From: Bacillota bacterium
GTDB lineage: Bacteria > Bacillota > Clostridia > Acetivibrionales > DSM-1351
DNA length: 64,000 nt
NCBI GenBank assembly: GCA_023409265.1
Contig: JAEYHZ010000003.1
Span: 31,889 to 95,888 of the forward strand
Direction of reading: 5' to 3'
Of the stretch, positions 34,393-42,802 are shown one piece after another (position 1 is the first letter of the stretch; every line of letters begins with the position of its first letter). Under the pieces are notes generated by a model that was not told the origin of the DNA, did not search any database, and worked only from the letters and a program-made list of their open reading frames with translations. A program made the translations under genes and the position numbers.

Positions 34393-34758
34393 ATGGCAAA
34401 AGGTGGTTTCCCGGGCGGCGGCGGATTTGGAGGAGGCTTCGGCGGAGGTAATATGAACAATCTGATGAAGCAGGCTCAGAAAATGCAAAAGGACATGGAA
34501 AAGGCTCAACAGGAATTGGAGAACAAAACCGTTGAAGTTTCTGTTGGCGGTGGAGCAATATCCATAGTTGCAACAGGAAAAAAGGAAATTAAGGAAATTA
34601 CAATAAAACCTGAGGTTGTTGATCCGGATGATGTAGAGATGCTTCAGGATCTCATACTGAGTGCTGTTAATGAGGCTCTCAGAAAAGCTGATGAATTGGC
34701 AAATTCAGAAATGGGTAAGATTACAGGCGGCATGGGTGGATTCCCCGGCTTGTTCTAA
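34393..34758 (+). CDS. YbaB/EbfC family nucleoid-associated protein
   Basis: A 121-residue DNA-binding protein between dnaX and recR. The Gly/Phe-rich start (KGGFPGGGGFGGGFGG) is longer than in most relatives; then NNLMKQAQKMQKDMEKAQQE forms the helix that dimerises with its partner, followed by VSVGGGAISIVATGKKEIK and a final helix. The start at 34393 has AGGAGG nine bases before it. It forms tweezer-like dimers that bind DNA; its exact role is not settled in the family. Confidence 0.95.
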   Translation: MAKGGFPGGGGFGGGFGGGNMNNLMKQAQKMQKDMEKAQQELENKTVEVSVGGGAISIVATGKKEIKEITIKPEVVDPDDVEMLQDLILSAVNEALRKADELANSEMGKITGGMGGFPGLF

Positions 34759-34868
34759 ACATATTACACTTAAGATAAGCCAATAAGATAAGCCAATGTG
34801 ACAATTCAAAGGGTCAGCATTCTTTACGGGTCAATTGACTTTGCACATATGGGGACATGGAGGTTAAA

Positions 34869-35468
34869 ATGGATTATTACGCAGTTCCGGTTGCAAAGCT
34901 TGTAGAGGAATTCCAGAAGCTGCCGGGTATTGGACACAAGTCGGCACAGAGACTGGCTTTTCATGTTATAAACATGCCAATTGAAAAAGTGCAGGGGCTG
35001 GCAAATTCCATACTGGATGCAAAGCAAAAAACCAAATACTGTTCGGTGTGCAGTAATCTCACTGATGTAGATCCATGCCCTTTATGCAGCGGTACTTCAA
35101 GAGACAGGTCAGCAATCTGTGTTGTTCAGGATGCAAGAGACGTGGTAGCCATGGAACGTACAAGAGAATTTAAGGGACTGTACCATGTTTTGCATGGAGC
35201 AATCTCACCTATGATGGGTATCGGACCTGAAGACATACGTATTAAGGAATTAATAAAAAGGCTTGGAGATAACGAAGTAAAAGAGGTAATTCTGGCTACC
35301 AATCCCAATGTTGAGGGTGAGGCAACAGCAATGTACATCTCAAAGCTTATTAAACCTTTAGGTATAAAGACTACCAGAATAGCTCACGGCATACCTGTTG
35401 GAGGAGACCTGGAGTACGCTGATGAGGTAACGCTGGCAAAAGCATTGGAGGGCAGACGGGAGATATAA
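34869..35468 (+). CDS. recR: Recombination protein RecR
   Basis: A 199-residue repair protein that, with RecF and RecO, loads RecA at gaps. It has the N-terminal helix-hairpin-helix (QKLPGIGHKSAQRLAFH), the four-Cys zinc finger (CSVCSNLTDVDPCPLC) and the Toprim domain (ICVVQDARDVVAMERT and ILATNPNVEGEATAMYI). Length is standard. The ATG at 34869 follows GGAGG; the ATG at 34857 overlaps it. It ends the dnaX-ybaB-recR group, with a terminator 107 bases downstream. Confidence 0.97.
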   Translation: MDYYAVPVAKLVEEFQKLPGIGHKSAQRLAFHVINMPIEKVQGLANSILDAKQKTKYCSVCSNLTDVDPCPLCSGTSRDRSAICVVQDARDVVAMERTREFKGLYHVLHGAISPMMGIGPEDIRIKELIKRLGDNEVKEVILATNPNVEGEATAMYISKLIKPLGIKTTRIAHGIPVGGDLEYADEVTLAKALEGRREI

Positions 35469-35574
35469 TTTATTATATGAGCTGTACCCTATAAACAAGT
35501 TTATACACATACTAAATAGTTTTATCAGGAGAATAGAAAATTTTATTCAAAAGTTATAAAAGTTTAATCAGAGG

Positions 35575-35618
35575 CCATAGTGAAATTGCATTGAAAATGT
35601 AATGAACTATGGTTTTTT
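35575..35618 (+). terminator. Terminator of the dnaX-recR group
   Basis: CCATAGT (35575-35581) pairs with ACTATGG (35606-35612) around an inner TGCATT/AATGTA pairing, followed by six T. Confidence 0.75.
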
Positions 35619-35696
35619 GCTTTCATCCATTGTTTGACCATATGGAAAATTATTGATATTATTAGTATTGTTAATGTTGAGGGAGATGTTAAAACG

Positions 35697-36350
35697 GTGA
35701 AGGATGAATTAATAGAACAAATTGCAGAAAGGGCACGAAAAGTTATTGAACAAATTCCCTTTTCCAGGGAAGAGAATATCGGATTTTCTACTTTTATATA
35801 TGGCGACCCCATCACTACATACGAAGCAAGAACAGATGGTTATTATGAGGTTGTTAATGAACGGGGAAATGTTAGAGAATTACGGGTTGCCCAAAGCAGT
35901 GATGAAATGGTTGAGTATTTCGTCGAGCAGGCTATTTGGGATTACGCTTTTCGTTACGAATTAAACCATAGGCGTAAATTTGAAAGCAATTTAAGGCAAA
36001 CACATGAGGTTATGGAAAAATGTTACCAATATATAAACCCTGCAAGAAAATTTGTAAAGCAATCCTATGATGACGAAATTCACATCTATCTTGATTTATT
36101 TGAAGAATATTGGAAGATAGCACAGGAATACAAACAGAAATATCCTATGAAATGTATTGGGCGGACATTGGAGGATATAGAGTATATAATTGAAAAGAAA
36201 TATACGGATACCCCAGGCGGAGGTATGTATAATGTTCCTGAATCTATGAATCTGGTGAGGGAGCGTATTTTGAGATTGATGCAATATGATTTGTGGTTAA
36301 AGGATGCTATATATGCTTATGAGAAATACTATAATCTACTCAAAAAGTAG
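35697..36350 (+). CDS. Imm63-like immunity protein
   Basis: A 217-residue cytoplasmic protein. The stretch from GYYEVVNERGNVRE through YAFRYELNHRRKFESNLRQ resembles the Imm63 immunity family (Tyr-rich strand, ERG turn, then a helical YE-x-x-HR block with an arginine pair); this is from memory of the family pattern. Residues after ~115 form a second helical part not seen in the short Imm63 proteins. The GTG at 35697 is preferred because GGGAG lies 11 bases before it. No toxin gene is adjacent. It is eight bases upstream of the aminoglycoside nucleotidyltransferase and shares its message. Confidence 0.55.
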   Translation: MKDELIEQIAERARKVIEQIPFSREENIGFSTFIYGDPITTYEARTDGYYEVVNERGNVRELRVAQSSDEMVEYFVEQAIWDYAFRYELNHRRKFESNLRQTHEVMEKCYQYINPARKFVKQSYDDEIHIYLDLFEEYWKIAQEYKQKYPMKCIGRTLEDIEYIIEKKYTDTPGGGMYNVPESMNLVRERILRLMQYDLWLKDAIYAYEKYYNLLKK

Positions 36351-36358
36351 GAGGTTCT

Positions 36359-37231
36359 ATGCGCACAGAGCAGGATATGTTTGATTTAATTTTAAATGCT
36401 GCCAATAAGGATAAGCGGGTTAGAGCGGTTATTATGAACGGCTCAAGAACCAATCCCAATGCTGTAAAGGATATTTTTCAGGATTATGATATTGTATATG
36501 TTGTTGAAGAAACAAAATCATTTCGTGAAGACAGACAGTGGATTGACCAATTTGGTGAACGCTTGTATATGCAATACCCGGAAGAAAATTCGTATTATCA
36601 AAGTGATATGGAAAATTGCTATGGATGGCTGATTCAATTTGCCGATGGAAATCGTCTTGATCTGCATGTATGTACACTAAACCATGCACTTAAAGAAATT
36701 AAGGAAGACAGGCTTTGCAGGATACTGCTTGATAAAGATAAATGTTTACCTGATATCCCTGAAGCAACTGATGAGGATTATTGGATAAAGAAACCCACAG
36801 AAGTTCAGTTTCTGGACACCTGCAATGAATTCTGGTGGTGTCTTAATAATGTTGCCAAAGGCTTATGGCGGGAAGAAGTACCCTATGTAATGGATATGCT
36901 GAATCATGTTGTCCGTCCGCAGTTAATACGTTTATTGGAGTGGAAAATAGGATGCAAAACTAATTTTACTGTTAGTGCCGGAAAGTCGGGCAAATATATG
37001 TATAGGTGGCTGGAAGAAAAGGAATGGGAGGCATTCCTGAAAACCTACCCTTCTGGAGTTGTTAAACATATTTGGGAAGCAGTTTTTATCATGTGTTACT
37101 TATTTGATGATACAGCCAAAGAGTTATCCCGTACTATGAAAATTATGTACAACGAAATTGAGGCAAATAATAGTTTAAGGTTTTTAAAAGATGTTTATGA
37201 ATTACCTAAAGACGCTATAAAAATATATTAG
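36359..37231 (+). CDS. ANT(6)-family aminoglycoside 6-adenylyltransferase
   Basis: A 290-residue nucleotidyltransferase expected to adenylate streptomycin at position 6. The polymerase-beta-like active site is GSR (28-30) followed by Asp42 and Asp44 in DIFQDYDIVYVV, with a later Asp in RLDLHVCTL. The whole length matches AadE/AadK-type enzymes (about 285-300), including the C-terminal helical half with WWCLNNVAKGLWREE. Chromosomal relatives are common in Firmicutes and often give low-level resistance; whether this one is active cannot be told. AGGAGGTTCT precedes the ATG, and it follows the Imm63-like gene by eight bases. Confidence 0.88.
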   Translation: MRTEQDMFDLILNAANKDKRVRAVIMNGSRTNPNAVKDIFQDYDIVYVVEETKSFREDRQWIDQFGERLYMQYPEENSYYQSDMENCYGWLIQFADGNRLDLHVCTLNHALKEIKEDRLCRILLDKDKCLPDIPEATDEDYWIKKPTEVQFLDTCNEFWWCLNNVAKGLWREEVPYVMDMLNHVVRPQLIRLLEWKIGCKTNFTVSAGKSGKYMYRWLEEKEWEAFLKTYPSGVVKHIWEAVFIMCYLFDDTAKELSRTMKIMYNEIEANNSLRFLKDVYELPKDAIKIY

Positions 37232-37280
37232 CGGCCTATAGCAATCTACCAATTACCAGCTTCTGGCAACGATTATAGAA

Positions 37281-37373
37281 ATGCATGGACTTGATTGGGT
37301 GGATAATAAATTTCTTGATAAGCAGCTGGACTGGCTGATGAGATGGCGTGAACAATGTGGTAAAGCAATTTAG
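37281..37373 (+). pseudogene. C-terminal fragment of an unidentified gene
   Basis: Thirty codons from ATG 37281 to TAG 37373 give a protein-like sequence (HGLDWVDNKFLDKQLDWLM, then RWREQCGKAI) with no ribosome binding site and no in-frame upstream continuation beyond ~10 codons. It looks like the tail of a gene lost by deletion. Family not recognised. Confidence 0.25.
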
Positions 37374-37402
37374 TAGCTGATAATTCGGTTCAGGGGGTTA
37401 AT

Positions 37403-37821
37403 ATGTGTACAAGTTTTGCTGTCTATTTTAATGATCCAATTTATGCTATGAATATAGACCATCCAGACAGGGAAAGAAAATTCAAAATAACAAACCTAAA
37501 GTGTAACAAGGGCTGTATTGGAAGCGGACAATGCGGTATTTGCAATCTAAGGAATAACCCAATTTGAATAGGGAGAACTTTGGCGTAGTTCAAGCCTTTG
37601 ATATACTAGAGAAAGTCAGGCATACTTCGGAATATTTTCCAACTGTTTGTTCCATGGTCTTTGATCCTGTAAAATTATATGTTTACGTAGCCCTTTTTGG
37701 AGATTTTAAAAAAATATGGAGAATTTCTATAACCGAAAATATTATTGAATCTTATATAGGTTTTGAGAAGGATTATAAATTCAGAGTTGGCAACAAGGGT
37801 ATCCTAGCGTCGGAATTATAA
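37403..37821 (+). pseudogene. Internally deleted, frameshifted linear-amide C-N hydrolase (choloylglycine hydrolase-like)
   Basis: With a good ribosome site (GGGGG) an ATG at 37403 starts CTSFAVYFNDPIYAMNIDHP, the N-terminal-nucleophile opening (Met then catalytic Cys2) of clostridial C45/choloylglycine-hydrolase-like enzymes. The frame stops at 37565 after 54 codons. The next frame, overlapping by four bases (TTGA), runs to 37821 and reads like the C-terminal end of the same family (AFDILEKVRHTSEYFPTVCS, VYVALFGDFKKIWRISI). About 150 central residues are missing. A decayed gene, not two real ones; the family is from memory. Confidence 0.6.
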
Positions 37822-37906
37822 AAGTACATTTGAAAACATTGTTTATAGATACAAAATATGGAACATTTTTTAGTTTTCTTCGTCAAATATATTTGAGGTG
37901 ACAACT

Positions 37907-38146
37907 ATGAAAAAAATAAAGTTCTTATTGAGTGTTAGTATAATAATTACTTGTATTTATCTACCTTCAATATGTATTGCTAAATCTTCATACGGCACAT
38001 ATATGTTTGATAAATCATCGATCAATAAGACATTAGATGATAAGATGCATATAAACCCTAAATATAATTGCGACCCTAAAATGCTCATTCCTGCTAATCC
38101 TGATATTGATCCGAAATTCCTTGTGAAATCATTACCATCGAAGTAA
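37907..38146 (+). CDS. Small exported protein of unknown function
   Basis: A 79-residue protein. GAGGTGA is five bases before the ATG at 37907. A signal peptide (KKIKFLLSVSIIITCIYLPS, cleavage near CIAKS) leaves a mature peptide of about 55 residues rich in Lys, Asp, Asn and Pro (NPDIDPKFLVKSLPSK end), without Cys. Only six bases separate it from the next frame. I recognise no family. Confidence 0.6.
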   Translation: MKKIKFLLSVSIIITCIYLPSICIAKSSYGTYMFDKSSINKTLDDKMHINPKYNCDPKMLIPANPDIDPKFLVKSLPSK

Positions 38147-38152
38147 CAGAGT

Positions 38153-38893
38153 ATGTACATTAAATTATATTTAAAAGGTAACTTTACAGTTTTATATCGG
38201 GGAGGGATTTCTATAAAGTATTTATTATGGGATTTTGATAATACTTTGGCTTACAGGGATGGAATGTGGGGAAGCACCCTTTGTGAGCTTATACAAGAGC
38301 ACTGCGACTATGAATTTCAGATAGAAACTATTCAACCCTATCTTAAAACCGGATTTCCATGGAATACTCCCCAGACGCCTCACAATGTGTTTTTTGAGAG
38401 CAAAAGCTGGTGGGATTTTATGACTGATTTTTTTGTGGGTATTTTAATGGAAGTGGGCTTTGAGGAGAGGATTGCATCCGTGATTTCCAGAGATGTAAGA
38501 AATAAATATCTTGATAAAAACAAGTGGCATGTCTATGATGATTCTGCCTTTTGTCTTGAGGAGGCAAAAAGGAAGGGATATTCAAATATAATACTTTCAA
38601 ATCATGTACCGGAGCTGGAGGAGTTGGTAATAAACCTGGGTATCAGGGATTACTTCATAAAAGTTTTCTCTTCAGCAAACCTAGGTTACGAAAAACCAAA
38701 TATAAATATATACAAAAATGTACTCTTTGAATTAAATGAGGCTGAAAGTGTAACTATGATCGGTGATAACTACGAGGCAGATGTGCAGGGTGCATTGGAT
38801 GCAGGTATTGATGCTATTCTGGTAAGAAAAAGCAATACAAGGAACTATGGCAAATACTTTAACTCGTTACAGGAGTTGGCAGGTTATTTATAA
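38153..38893 (+). CDS. HAD-superfamily hydrolase
   Basis: A phosphatase-like enzyme with all four HAD motifs: DFDNTL (nucleophile Asp and acid Asp), ILSNHVPE (Ser/Thr), YEKPN (Lys) and MIGDNYEADVQGA (Mg-binding Asp). A helical cap with several Trp lies after motif I. The start is uncertain: the ATG at 38153 has no ribosome site and would add 20 residues ahead of the family opening, while a perfect GGGGAGGG (38199-38206) is six bases ahead of an ATA codon at 38213 that would give IKYLLWDFDNT. The longer coordinate is listed because it uses a standard codon. It heads a run of four same-strand metabolic genes. Confidence 0.82.
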   Translation: MYIKLYLKGNFTVLYRGGISIKYLLWDFDNTLAYRDGMWGSTLCELIQEHCDYEFQIETIQPYLKTGFPWNTPQTPHNVFFESKSWWDFMTDFFVGILMEVGFEERIASVISRDVRNKYLDKNKWHVYDDSAFCLEEAKRKGYSNIILSNHVPELEELVINLGIRDYFIKVFSSANLGYEKPNINIYKNVLFELNEAESVTMIGDNYEADVQGALDAGIDAILVRKSNTRNYGKYFNSLQELAGYL

Positions 38894-38909
38894 CTGTTGA
38901 GGTTTAAGT

Positions 38910-39830
38910 ATGATAAACAACTTTATGATCGGGATGCATGGTAAGTACGATCTTAAAAAATACAATAGAGACTTCAGAAAAGGTTTTTACGGAATACAGG
39001 CCTGCCTTATTGAAGATATAAACGATATAAAGCTATTATCTGAAAAAGCTCAAAGCGAAGGTTTTAAACTGGGGATTCACTTCCCGTTAAGAGGAGGAAC
39101 CTACAAACTGAGAGATCCTCAGTTTCTTTCGTTGGATGCACAAACAAGAATAGAGGCCTATAGATCTGTTGAAGAAGAATTGGAGTTTATTAATAAAGAA
39201 CATATTAAAGTTGATTACATACTCTTTCATTATCCAAAGCCAGTTATCTTAAAAGATAGCTTCGATATCGGCATATGGCGATTTGCAGATCCAAGTGAAT
39301 TTGTTCTAGAGTCTTTGTACCCCATAGAGGAGTTAAAAAAACACAGTGAGTATCTCTTTAGCTGGTTATCTCGTAAAAGTCTTGAGTACAATTTTACCCC
39401 TGTTTTAGAATTTGACGGCATAAATAAGTTTATCATTAATGATAAATTTCTTGAGGATATACTTGAAAAGTATAAATCGGTAAAGCTTTGTCTGGATACA
39501 GGAAGAATTCATTTACAGAGCAGGATAGATCCGGATTTCAACGGTACCGAATTTATTAAAAGGTTTTCAAAGTATACCGAAGTTATACATCTTTGGAATG
39601 TTAAGGTTGAAGAAAGCTTGGAGAGGAATCACTATCCTGTTTTGCCCAATCTAAATCCCGAGGATGGTTGGGCTCCCATTGAAAGTTACCTGAATATTAT
39701 TATGAGTGAAAATAATCAGGTTAAGATAATGTTTGAACACAGATCTGATCTTATAAGTGATGAAGAGTTAGACATGTGTTATTCATGGATTAGCTCGATA
39801 ACAATAAAAAAGAACACTTGTTCTGGCTAA
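38910..39830 (+). CDS. Sugar phosphate isomerase/epimerase-like TIM barrel
   Basis: A 306-residue protein of the xylose-isomerase-like TIM-barrel superfamily (AP endonuclease 2 fold). Visible metal/substrate strand ends are LGIHFPLRGG, YILFHYPKP, PVLEFDGIN, KLCLDTGRIHLQ and VIHLWNVKV, with a final IMFEHRS; the Glu, Asp, His and Glu in these are the usual metal ligands. The reaction cannot be told from sequence. It starts 16 bases after the HAD gene, so the two are probably co-transcribed. Confidence 0.75.
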   Translation: MINNFMIGMHGKYDLKKYNRDFRKGFYGIQACLIEDINDIKLLSEKAQSEGFKLGIHFPLRGGTYKLRDPQFLSLDAQTRIEAYRSVEEELEFINKEHIKVDYILFHYPKPVILKDSFDIGIWRFADPSEFVLESLYPIEELKKHSEYLFSWLSRKSLEYNFTPVLEFDGINKFIINDKFLEDILEKYKSVKLCLDTGRIHLQSRIDPDFNGTEFIKRFSKYTEVIHLWNVKVEESLERNHYPVLPNLNPEDGWAPIESYLNIIMSENNQVKIMFEHRSDLISDEELDMCYSWISSITIKKNTCSG

Positions 39831-39905
39831 TGAGTAGTGGTATAATTGTATATACAAAAATTTACAAACGAGCTGGTTAACAACAGCTTCAAGGAGGCCG
39901 AGAAA

Positions 39906-40454
39906 ATGATAGATGTATATACAAAATGCCCGGTTTATAATTCTGATATTATTACTCTAAGGCAAACAGAAAATGAAGATGCTGTAGAGTTATTAAAATG
40001 CTACTCGGATGAGAAGGCTGTTCCACTTTTCAATTCAGATAACTGTCATGGAGACGATTTTCATTATGCAACTCTTGAAATGAAGCAGGCTATTGATTTC
40101 TGGGACTTTTCATATAAAAACAAATACTTTGTAAGATGGACTGTAATTCTAAATGCTACCCGGGAGAAAATTGGTACTATTGAGATGTTTCACAGAATTG
40201 CGGACGATGAATTCAATCATTTCGGAGTATTGAGAATTGACCTGCAAAGCAGCTACGAAACACAGCTTATTATAGATGAAATTCTCAAAATTGCAAATGA
40301 ATATTTCTACGAAGCTTTTGATGTAAAAGAAATTTTAACAAAAGCAATTCCCTCCGCGGAAGAAAGGATAGCAGCATTGCTTAAAAACGGATATACCCCT
40401 CTGGAGAAAAAGCTGATGGTGTATGGAGATTATTTTGTGAGATCAATAGTGTAG
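39906..40454 (+). CDS. GNAT-family N-acetyltransferase
   Basis: A 182-residue acetyl-CoA-dependent transferase of the RimJ/RimL style (VYNSDIITLRQTENEDAVELLKCY opening; the C-terminal AEERIAALLKNGYTPLEKK is the usual end). The central V-x-x-x-x-R/Q-G-x-G/A acetyl-CoA loop is not standard here: the region reads LQSSYETQLIIDEI, so cofactor binding may differ. The ATG at 39906 follows AAGGAGG; the TTG at 39846 is not needed. Substrate unknown. Confidence 0.75.
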   Translation: MIDVYTKCPVYNSDIITLRQTENEDAVELLKCYSDEKAVPLFNSDNCHGDDFHYATLEMKQAIDFWDFSYKNKYFVRWTVILNATREKIGTIEMFHRIADDEFNHFGVLRIDLQSSYETQLIIDEILKIANEYFYEAFDVKEILTKAIPSAEERIAALLKNGYTPLEKKLMVYGDYFVRSIV

Positions 40455-40511
40455 CGCTATTATATATTATTGCAAATATTCAAAAGCTATTTTGGTGGAG
40501 GGTTAAAAGAA

Positions 40512-41330
40512 ATGATTCCTGATAAGAATTTTAATGGTAACATAGCCAGATTTTCCGGATTTACGGATTGTTATGATAAATACCGCCCTGAAATGCCGCT
40601 TCTGGTAATAGATATACTTGGTAAGTATCTTGGAAAAAGGCCTTCCGTGGTAGTAGATATCGGGAGTGGGACAGGACTTTCAACCTTTGTATGGAAAGAT
40701 CATGCAGACCTGACTATAGGGATAGAACCTAATAACGATATGCTTGAAAAAGCCAGAGAAAAACTGAAGCTTAATTTTACGAATAATATTCAGTTTGTTT
40801 GTGGTTATTCAAATCAGACAGGTCTTGAGTCCAATTTCGCGGATATTATAACATGTTCTCAGTCCTTTCATTGGATGGAGCCTGTCAGCACTCTGGCTGA
40901 AGTTTCCAGAGTACTTGCTGACGGTGGAGTATTTGCGGCATATGACTGTGATTGGCCCCCAATTATTAATTGGGAAATTGATAACGCATTTGCATGCTTG
41001 GTTTTTAAGGCTGGAGAAATAGTTGACAAATATTCAGATACAGAAGATAGAGTAAGGATGTGGAGTAAAGGTGAGCAGCTTAAAAACCTGATGGCAAGCA
41101 AAATGTTCAGATACTGTAGAGAAGTCGTTTTTCATAACACAGAAAAATCTGATGCTGAACGGTTTATAGGAATTGCACTAAGTCAGGGGGTTCTTCAAAC
41201 AGCTCTTAGAAAAGGTTCAGCAGACATAGATACTGAAGTCAAAATGTTTTGTGACAAAGTAAAAAGTTTTTTCAAAGACCGCACTCTTGACATTATATTT
41301 TCGTATCGAATGAGATTAGGGGTCAAGTAA
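40512..41330 (+). CDS. SAM-dependent class I methyltransferase
   Basis: A 272-residue methyltransferase. Motif I is VVDIGSGTGLSTFVW, the acidic ribose-binding residue is the Glu in TIGIEPNNDML, and ADIITCSQSFHWME is motif IV, as in UbiE/Tam-like families; the FSGFTDCYDKYRPEMP opening matches the same group. Substrate not predictable. The ATG at 40512 is preceded by GGTGGAGGG. It is the last of the accessory genes before a terminator. Confidence 0.85.
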   Translation: MIPDKNFNGNIARFSGFTDCYDKYRPEMPLLVIDILGKYLGKRPSVVVDIGSGTGLSTFVWKDHADLTIGIEPNNDMLEKAREKLKLNFTNNIQFVCGYSNQTGLESNFADIITCSQSFHWMEPVSTLAEVSRVLADGGVFAAYDCDWPPIINWEIDNAFACLVFKAGEIVDKYSDTEDRVRMWSKGEQLKNLMASKMFRYCREVVFHNTEKSDAERFIGIALSQGVLQTALRKGSADIDTEVKMFCDKVKSFFKDRTLDIIFSYRMRLGVK

Positions 41331-41407
41331 AATTCTAAATGATTTTTTCAAATTATAAATTACTGATAGAACAAAAGTATTTAATAGTTTAGTACTTAAT
41401 TCTAAAC

Positions 41408-41458
41408 AAAAAAACATGTTCACCGGATGAATTTTTATTCCGAGGAACATGTTTTTTA
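41408..41458 (+). terminator. Terminator at the end of the accessory block
   Basis: AAAAAACATGTTC and GAACATGTTTTTT arms (41409-41421; 41445-41457) with an inner CCGGA/TCCG pairing. The A-run before and T-run after would let it work in both directions. Confidence 0.85.
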
Positions 41459-41587
41459 TTGTCAGGGAAAGTTTAATTCTTTGAGTAGTTCTTCGGGCGG
41501 TGCATTGCATTCTGCTATTTTACATCAAGCTTAAAATGCTGAATCCAAGGATTTTTGTGAGATTAGTCATTAAGGATTTATTACAAA

Positions 41588-41616
41588 TTGCACATGAACA
41601 TTATTACAAATGTAAT
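41588..41616 (+). promoter_or_regulatory. Promoter candidate of the sugar transport/sensing cluster, with ATTACAAA repeats
   Basis: TTGCAC (41588-41593), 17-base spacer, TGTAAT (41611-41616). The -10 is part of the inverted repeat ATTACA-AA-TGTAAT (41603-41616), and ATTACAAA occurs three times between 41579 and 41636. The repeats could bind the NarL-type regulator encoded at 47967. Confidence 0.35.
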
Positions 41617-41704
41617 ATGATTCTCATTACAAAATATAGGTGTTTAAAATCCCGGACGGTTATATCATGTGAGTGTAGTTAAAAACTATTTGAGGAGGAA
41701 ATAT

Positions 41705-42754
41705 ATGAAGAGAAAGTTTTTAAGTATCTTAATGAGCGTTGCATTGACAGCAGGCTTACTGGCTGGCTGCGGAAGTTCACAATCATCCGGTGAAACAGCA
41801 GCGCAGACAAGTGCAGAAACATCTGCTGCAGCAGCAACAACAGAAGCCAAAGAAGCAGTTGCCTCAGCAACAGAAGCTTTAGGCCAGAGACCTGAGGGTG
41901 GATACAAATTCGGTTACACCTGTATGGATGGAACAAACCCATTCTTTGTCATCCTTGAAAAAACCATAAAAGCAGAAGTTGAAAAGAACGGTGACACATT
42001 AATCTCCACCGACCCTGCAAACAATGTAAGCCTTCAGATAACACAGATCGAAGACATGATCACTCAGGGAATAGATGCAATATTCCTTAACCCTGCAGAA
42101 GCAGAAGGTATCCTTCCTGCACTTGATGCCTTAAAGAAAGCAAATATTCCAATAATAAACTTTGATACAGAAGTTGCTGATTTATCATATGTTCAATCTT
42201 ATGTAGGTTCAGATAACGTAAATGCAGGTAAGGTTTGCGGAGAAGACCTGGTAAAGAAGTACCCACAGGGTGGAAACATCATAGTTCTTGATTCTCCCAC
42301 AATGAACTCTATTACTGACAGAACCAAAGGCTTCCTTCAGGCAATAGAAGGTAAGGGCTTTAAGATAGTAGCACAGCAGGACGCAAAGGGTAACCTTCAG
42401 GAAGCCATGAGAATCAGTGAAGACTTATTGCAGGCTCACAGCGACGTAGTTGCTATATTCGGAGGTAATGATCCTACTGCTCTTGGCGCTTTGGCGGCAG
42501 CAAATGCAGCCGGTATTAAGAAATGCCTGATATATGGTGTTGATGGCTCTCCTGATATTAAAACAGAACTTGCATCAGGAAAATCATTAATCGCCGGAAC
42601 AGGTGCTCAATCACCAATAAACATAGCTAAGAAATCAGTAGAAGTAATGTACAAGTATCTGGCAGGTGAAAAAGTTGAAGCCAGATATCCGGTTGAAACT
42701 TTCCTTATCAATTCAGAAAATGTATCTCAATTCGGCACTGGCGGCTGGCAATAA
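41705..42754 (+). CDS. Sugar-binding lipoprotein, ribose/galactose (RbsB/MglB) type
   Basis: A 349-residue type 1 periplasmic-binding-like protein. The signal peptide ends LLAGC (lipidated Cys22), a Ser/Ala/Thr/Glu linker follows, and the binding domain starts near GYKFGYTCMDGTNPFF. Ligand-contact wording such as GGNDPTALGALAA and YGVDGSPD is typical of monosaccharide-binding members. GAGGAGGAAATAT precedes the ATG at 41705. It is the first gene of a complete importer with the ATPase and permease below; a stable hairpin after it would favour its over-production. The ligand is a monosaccharide or close relative, identity unknown. Confidence 0.92.
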   Translation: MKRKFLSILMSVALTAGLLAGCGSSQSSGETAAQTSAETSAAAATTEAKEAVASATEALGQRPEGGYKFGYTCMDGTNPFFVILEKTIKAEVEKNGDTLISTDPANNVSLQITQIEDMITQGIDAIFLNPAEAEGILPALDALKKANIPIINFDTEVADLSYVQSYVGSDNVNAGKVCGEDLVKKYPQGGNIIVLDSPTMNSITDRTKGFLQAIEGKGFKIVAQQDAKGNLQEAMRISEDLLQAHSDVVAIFGGNDPTALGALAAANAAGIKKCLIYGVDGSPDIKTELASGKSLIAGTGAQSPINIAKKSVEVMYKYLAGEKVEARYPVETFLINSENVSQFGTGGWQ

Positions 42755-42766
42755 TCCTTAAACCTG

Positions 42767-42799
42767 AGTGCTTACTCTCAAAAAACGGGAGTAAGCACT
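42767..42799 (+). other. Intercistronic stem-loop after the binding-protein gene
   Basis: AGTGCTTACTC (42767-42777) pairs perfectly with GAGTAAGCACT (42789-42799); there is no T-run. Probably protects the 3' end of the binding-protein message. Confidence 0.6.
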
Positions 42800-42802
42800 T
42801 AA

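Noticed and set aside
37564..37821. Second half of the C-N hydrolase remnant as an independent 85-residue gene
   Set aside because: It starts at the TTGA overlap with the preceding broken frame, has no own ribosome site, and resembles a C-terminal portion.
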